64,000 nucleotides of DNA from Doris montereyensis (Eukaryota > Mollusca > Gastropoda > Nudibranchia > Dorididae), in the NCBI GenBank assembly GCA_037039925.1, contig JAXRKP010000036.1:194501-258500 (forward strand), written 5' to 3'. Shown here one piece after another: positions 61,701-64,000 of this stretch. The notes beneath the pieces are model-generated. The model made no database searches. It was not told the DNA's origin and saw only the letters and a list, made by a program, of their open reading frames with translations. How positions within the stretch are numbered: the first letter of the stretch is position 1; each line of letters opens with the position of its first letter. Made by a program: the position numbers and the translations under genes.

Positions 61701-63147
61701 ACAGCAATGACATGTCTAAAAATAAATCCATGTGTGCAGGTATTGTATACCACATGGCCGCAGGTGTCAAATTTAGTGCCTTGAATTAAACCATGAAATT
61801 GGGAAAGACACCAAGCAATAAACGGGTGTAAACTCAACACGTCAATAAGGCTTTTTACACCTTTCGTTTCTGGGGATCAGTCAAGATAGCCAGGATTGTT
61901 AGCCTATCCTTAATGCAAGTCTGTTAGTTTCTTTAAGATTACAATAGAACTAAACTTTCAACGTAACTTACGACTCTAAAAGAGCATAAACCAATGATGA
62001 GAACATTGAAATGTGTTGTTGCAATTGCACATTCTCTGATGTTTTCAGCTCCTATAAATCTATCTCTGTAAAATGCATGTTCGTTATTCAGACAAACCAG
62101 CTAATCAGATATTTTTTGCGATGACTAACAATGTTAGATTAACGGTGATATATTGTATCTTAAAATGTGTCCCTGTTGGAGAAAATTAATAAAATACTTA
62201 TATTTATCATTTTTCAAATATTTGGTCGCAAAATATTATTCATTAACGTACCATGCCTCTGATACAATCTATCACAAGTTTGACATACTCTCTTGATATT
62301 CTTGATTTGACAATGTAATCCCATGCAGTACATTTAATCAATTTGCTTTCAACTTACCCACTATCTTTTGATACCGATCTTGAGGAACATTTCCTTACTC
62401 TCGCCTTTGTAGACAACATCGTCCCACATGAAGTTTTTTTGTTTCTCAGCAACTGGCGGCGCACATTTATATTTGGCATTTTCATTTTTACCTCTGTGAA
62501 AGGATTTAAACCTGGAGGAGCCAAAAGATTGAGTTTTGGCCAGTGATCAAGCTCTGATTTTATTGGTCGATACATTCTGCTACAGGCTTCAAATTTGATG
62601 TAAGCACCTTTCAAGACTTTTCCTGCAATATAAAACCAAATTGACTTAAAAAAATAATTAAATAAGAACAAAAAGATACAAATAGATGATAAGTGCTGCT
62701 CATAAATCCTGATCGTTCTCACTTTCAAAGTCTTTGAGCAGGTAGTTAACTTAATTTGTACATCATTTTTCGCTATGATGATTTGACCGTCATATGAACC
62801 ATATGCCTTGATATAAGAACAAATGTTGCTAGAAGCCCCTACATGTATAGCTTACTCAGTAGTCTGTCCAAGACCCTCCCATTTGCTAATGTTTGGGAAT
62901 AGATAAAAAGGTCCTGATTTATACTTCTTATAGGCCGATACCTCGACAACTGGTCTGCTATTCAGCAATGTAATGCATTTTATTTCTATTCATCTGCATA
63001 TTGGAAAACTTGTTGCATGAAAAGAGGGAGAGGGACAGAGAGAGATAGGGATAATGGAGGTGGGGTCGAGTGTATGTGATATAGAGGAAGAAATATATAG
63101 GGAGGGAGGGGGGGGGGGGAAAAAAGAGAGAGAAAATGTGCGTGTGA

Positions 63148-63189
<42 letters not shown>

Positions 63190-63190
63190 G

Positions 63191-63249
<59 letters not shown>

Positions 63250-63796
63250 CTACCAGAAACCATGAGATCACCTTAGTTGTGGATGTGGGTAAAATCAAAA
63301 TCAAGTCAGAGAGAAATAATACATGATTAATCTTCGTGAGTAATAATAAAAAAAAAAAATTCCACCCAACAAAGCGAAATAGCAGCATTGAGAAATAAAA
63401 ATGATTCTGTATCAGAGATAGACAAAATGTTGGGAGATCCCACTACATGTTGTGCACAAGAAACATCTCACATCAGTGTAAAGAGGCTATAAAGGCTACC
63501 GAACCAAAGTCTTGAGATTACCTTGCACGAGGGACATGGGTGACAAACTTGAATGATGGACACAACTGATGAGTATAGGTCATGAATTATCAAGGAAACA
63601 TTATTTACCAAAACTTATACCTAGAGTTTTTGCCTAACCCTTTAATAACAAAGCGTTTCAGAAGTGAAAAATCAAGCCAATAAAAAAAAAAAAAAATAAC
63701 CCTCCATGTTTCTATTACAATGAAAATGTGACATAAAATTTAGGAGTGACTTACTTTTTTTTCTTTGCTGCTTTCTTTATTTTTTTCTTGACTATT
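54430..63796 (-). CDS. DBF4: DBF4/Chiffon-type Cdc7 kinase regulatory subunit (5' end outside window)
   Basis: DBF4 binds and activates Cdc7 kinase, which phosphorylates MCM proteins to fire replication origins (family knowledge). Exons seen: 63755-63796 (probable), 62358-62622 (motif M), 60843-61002 and 59815-59978 (together the zinc finger, motif C), and 54430-58754 (terminal). Phases 2+1, 0 and 2+1 close exactly at the last three junctions. Motif M reads YIKFEACSRMYRPIKSELD. The zinc finger is CECC plus HLNNEDH, split by an intron between the C and H pairs. The terminal exon alone would encode about 1,440 residues, so the protein is over 1,600 residues, near Drosophila Chiffon in size and far longer than human DBF4 (about 670). 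The BRCT-like motif N lies upstream of the window. The terminal exon has four frame breaks. Confidence 0.93.
58755..59814 (-). other. DBF4 intron with piggyBac-like element
   Basis: This GT-AG intron lies between the zinc-finger and terminal exons. Its main content is the element at 58804-59455. Confidence 0.85.
58804..59455 (+). mobile_element. piggyBac-like element remnant, 0.65 kb
   Basis: It is bounded by TTAA at 58804-58807 and 59452-59455. The inverted repeats start CCCATTGCTTTTCAA and are identical over 15 bp. TTAA plus a CCC start is the piggyBac hallmark (family knowledge). An acidic coding remnant SD.DFEYESDSGDRSS lies about 340 bp from the left end, broken by one base. A palindrome CGATCACAGTGATCG sits near the left end. 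There is no transposase core. Confidence 0.85.
59815..59978 (-). CDS. DBF4: DBF4 exon with zinc-finger HxxxxxH half
   Basis: It reads HLNNEDHRSFGRNKSNYESL then DSLISELCPPVDFM. It supplies the two histidines of the DBF4-type zinc finger and the following helix, like human HLLSEQHRNFAQSNQY. It ends in phase 2 at GTAAGT. Confidence 0.95.
60290..60715. repeat. About 35 bp minisatellite, about 12 copies, in a DBF4 intron
   Basis: Units of the form GATTCAAGATAACAAAAGTT with CCAAAAGAAAAAGAAA recur, with lengths varying by a few A. Minus-strand frames such as FFSFGTFVILNLS are artefacts of it. Confidence 0.95.
60843..61002 (-). CDS. DBF4: DBF4 exon with zinc-finger CECC half
   Basis: It reads MFRNTHVLPDLLGVPITTTG and on to KLQGYCECCEEKYKDLNQ. 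GYCECC...KY.DL is the human DBF4 motif C start. It begins with the third base of a codon begun in the motif M exon and ends in phase 0. Confidence 0.95.
61003..62357 (-). other. DBF4 intron with partial duplication and dispersed module
   Basis: Two diverged direct copies (about 61108-61185 and 61362-61445) share AAAACATCAT, AACTGTAC(C/T)AA(A/G)TCACC and TATGCACAAC. Between them lies an inverted GATCACC module (61255-61345). The rest is AT-rich. Confidence 0.75.
62358..62622 (-). CDS. DBF4: DBF4 exon with motif M
   Basis: It reads KVLKGAYIKFEACSRMYRPI then KSELDHWPKLNLLAPPGLNP. It aligns with human FIKVEDMSQLYRPFYLQLTN, the motif M that wraps the Cdc7 lobe (family knowledge). The start is phase 1 after a TATTGCAG acceptor; the end is phase 2. 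Confidence 0.93.
62623..63754 (-). other. DBF4 intron with GA tract
   Basis: It contains a G10 run near 63110 and a (GA)n tract at about 63150-63246, then the GATCACC tail near 63267. No coding sequence seen. Confidence 0.8.
63150..63246. repeat. (GA)n tract
   Basis: GAGAGA repeated with a CAGACAGAGACAGATA interruption near 63181. Confidence 0.95.
63755..63796 (-). CDS. DBF4: Probable DBF4 lysine-rich micro-exon
   Basis: A 42-base segment lies between a TTTCTTTCAG acceptor and a perfect GTAAGT donor. One frame reads IVKKKIKKAAKKK, a basic stretch before motif M. It ends in A8. With one A fewer it would join the motif M exon in phase; as written the phase fails. The call rests on splice sites and context only. 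Confidence 0.5.
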
Positions 63797-64000
63797 CTGA
63801 AAGAAAACAAATATGCACTAAAATATTAACTTGTCACTGGACTGGTACACTTAATATCATGTCTTAAAAAAAGAAAGCAATTAAAATTACAAATCTTTCA
63901 AACTATCTTTACTGTATTCACACCTATATATAATGCGATAGTTTTGGCATTCACTATATATGTTAAAATCCCCTATCACAACTTATCCAGTATATTTCTT

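Overview
The window is nuclear DNA from an animal, most likely a lophotrochozoan and plausibly a gastropod mollusc. It has GT-AG introns, conserved metazoan proteins, many tRNA-derived SINEs, RTE-type LINE copies, DNA-transposon remnants and long satellite or simple-sequence tracts. The taxon is inferred from general character, not from a marker gene.

Layout: (1) 1-1546, minus strand: the first coding exons of a Ral small GTPase, cut off by the window start. (2) 1547-4516: the head-to-head interval between Ral and MED1, with an inverted CCAAT box and a full CRE/ATF site at about 4247-4259 and a hairpin-forming foldback element at 2676-2950. (3) 4517-29546, plus strand: a 16-exon gene for Mediator subunit 1 (MED1). 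Exons 1-15 encode the conserved Med1 domain. A 5.5 kb terminal exon encodes one nuclear-receptor LxxLL box, a long Ser/Asn/Pro-rich disordered region and the conserved acidic C-terminus. (4) 29547-40796: T-rich 3' UTR and intergenic DNA with microsatellites and a piggyBac-like remnant. (5) 40797-43957: a 3.2 kb satellite of about 70-76 bp monomers. (6) 43990-54300: a transposon-rich block with a decayed RTE-like LINE, fragments of a second LINE bounded by a 300-470 bp direct repeat, a 0.5 kb GA tract, a SINE, minisatellites, a 5'-truncated LINE with a 17 bp target-site duplication, and a pogo-like element. (7) 54331-63796, minus strand: a DBF4/Chiffon-type gene (regulatory subunit of Cdc7 kinase). 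It shows motif M, the CCHH zinc finger (motif C) and a 4.3 kb terminal exon; its 5' end lies beyond the window. MED1 and DBF4 are convergent.

Ral acts in vesicle traffic and signalling, MED1 in transcription activation, and DBF4 in replication-origin firing. No operon-like or pathway link between them is implied.

The main technical observation is that MED1 (about 17 breaks) and the DBF4 terminal exon (4 breaks) are interrupted by small frame changes, many at homopolymers. Conserved protein resumes in another frame and splice phases close again. This looks like residual indel error in the assembly, not gene death.
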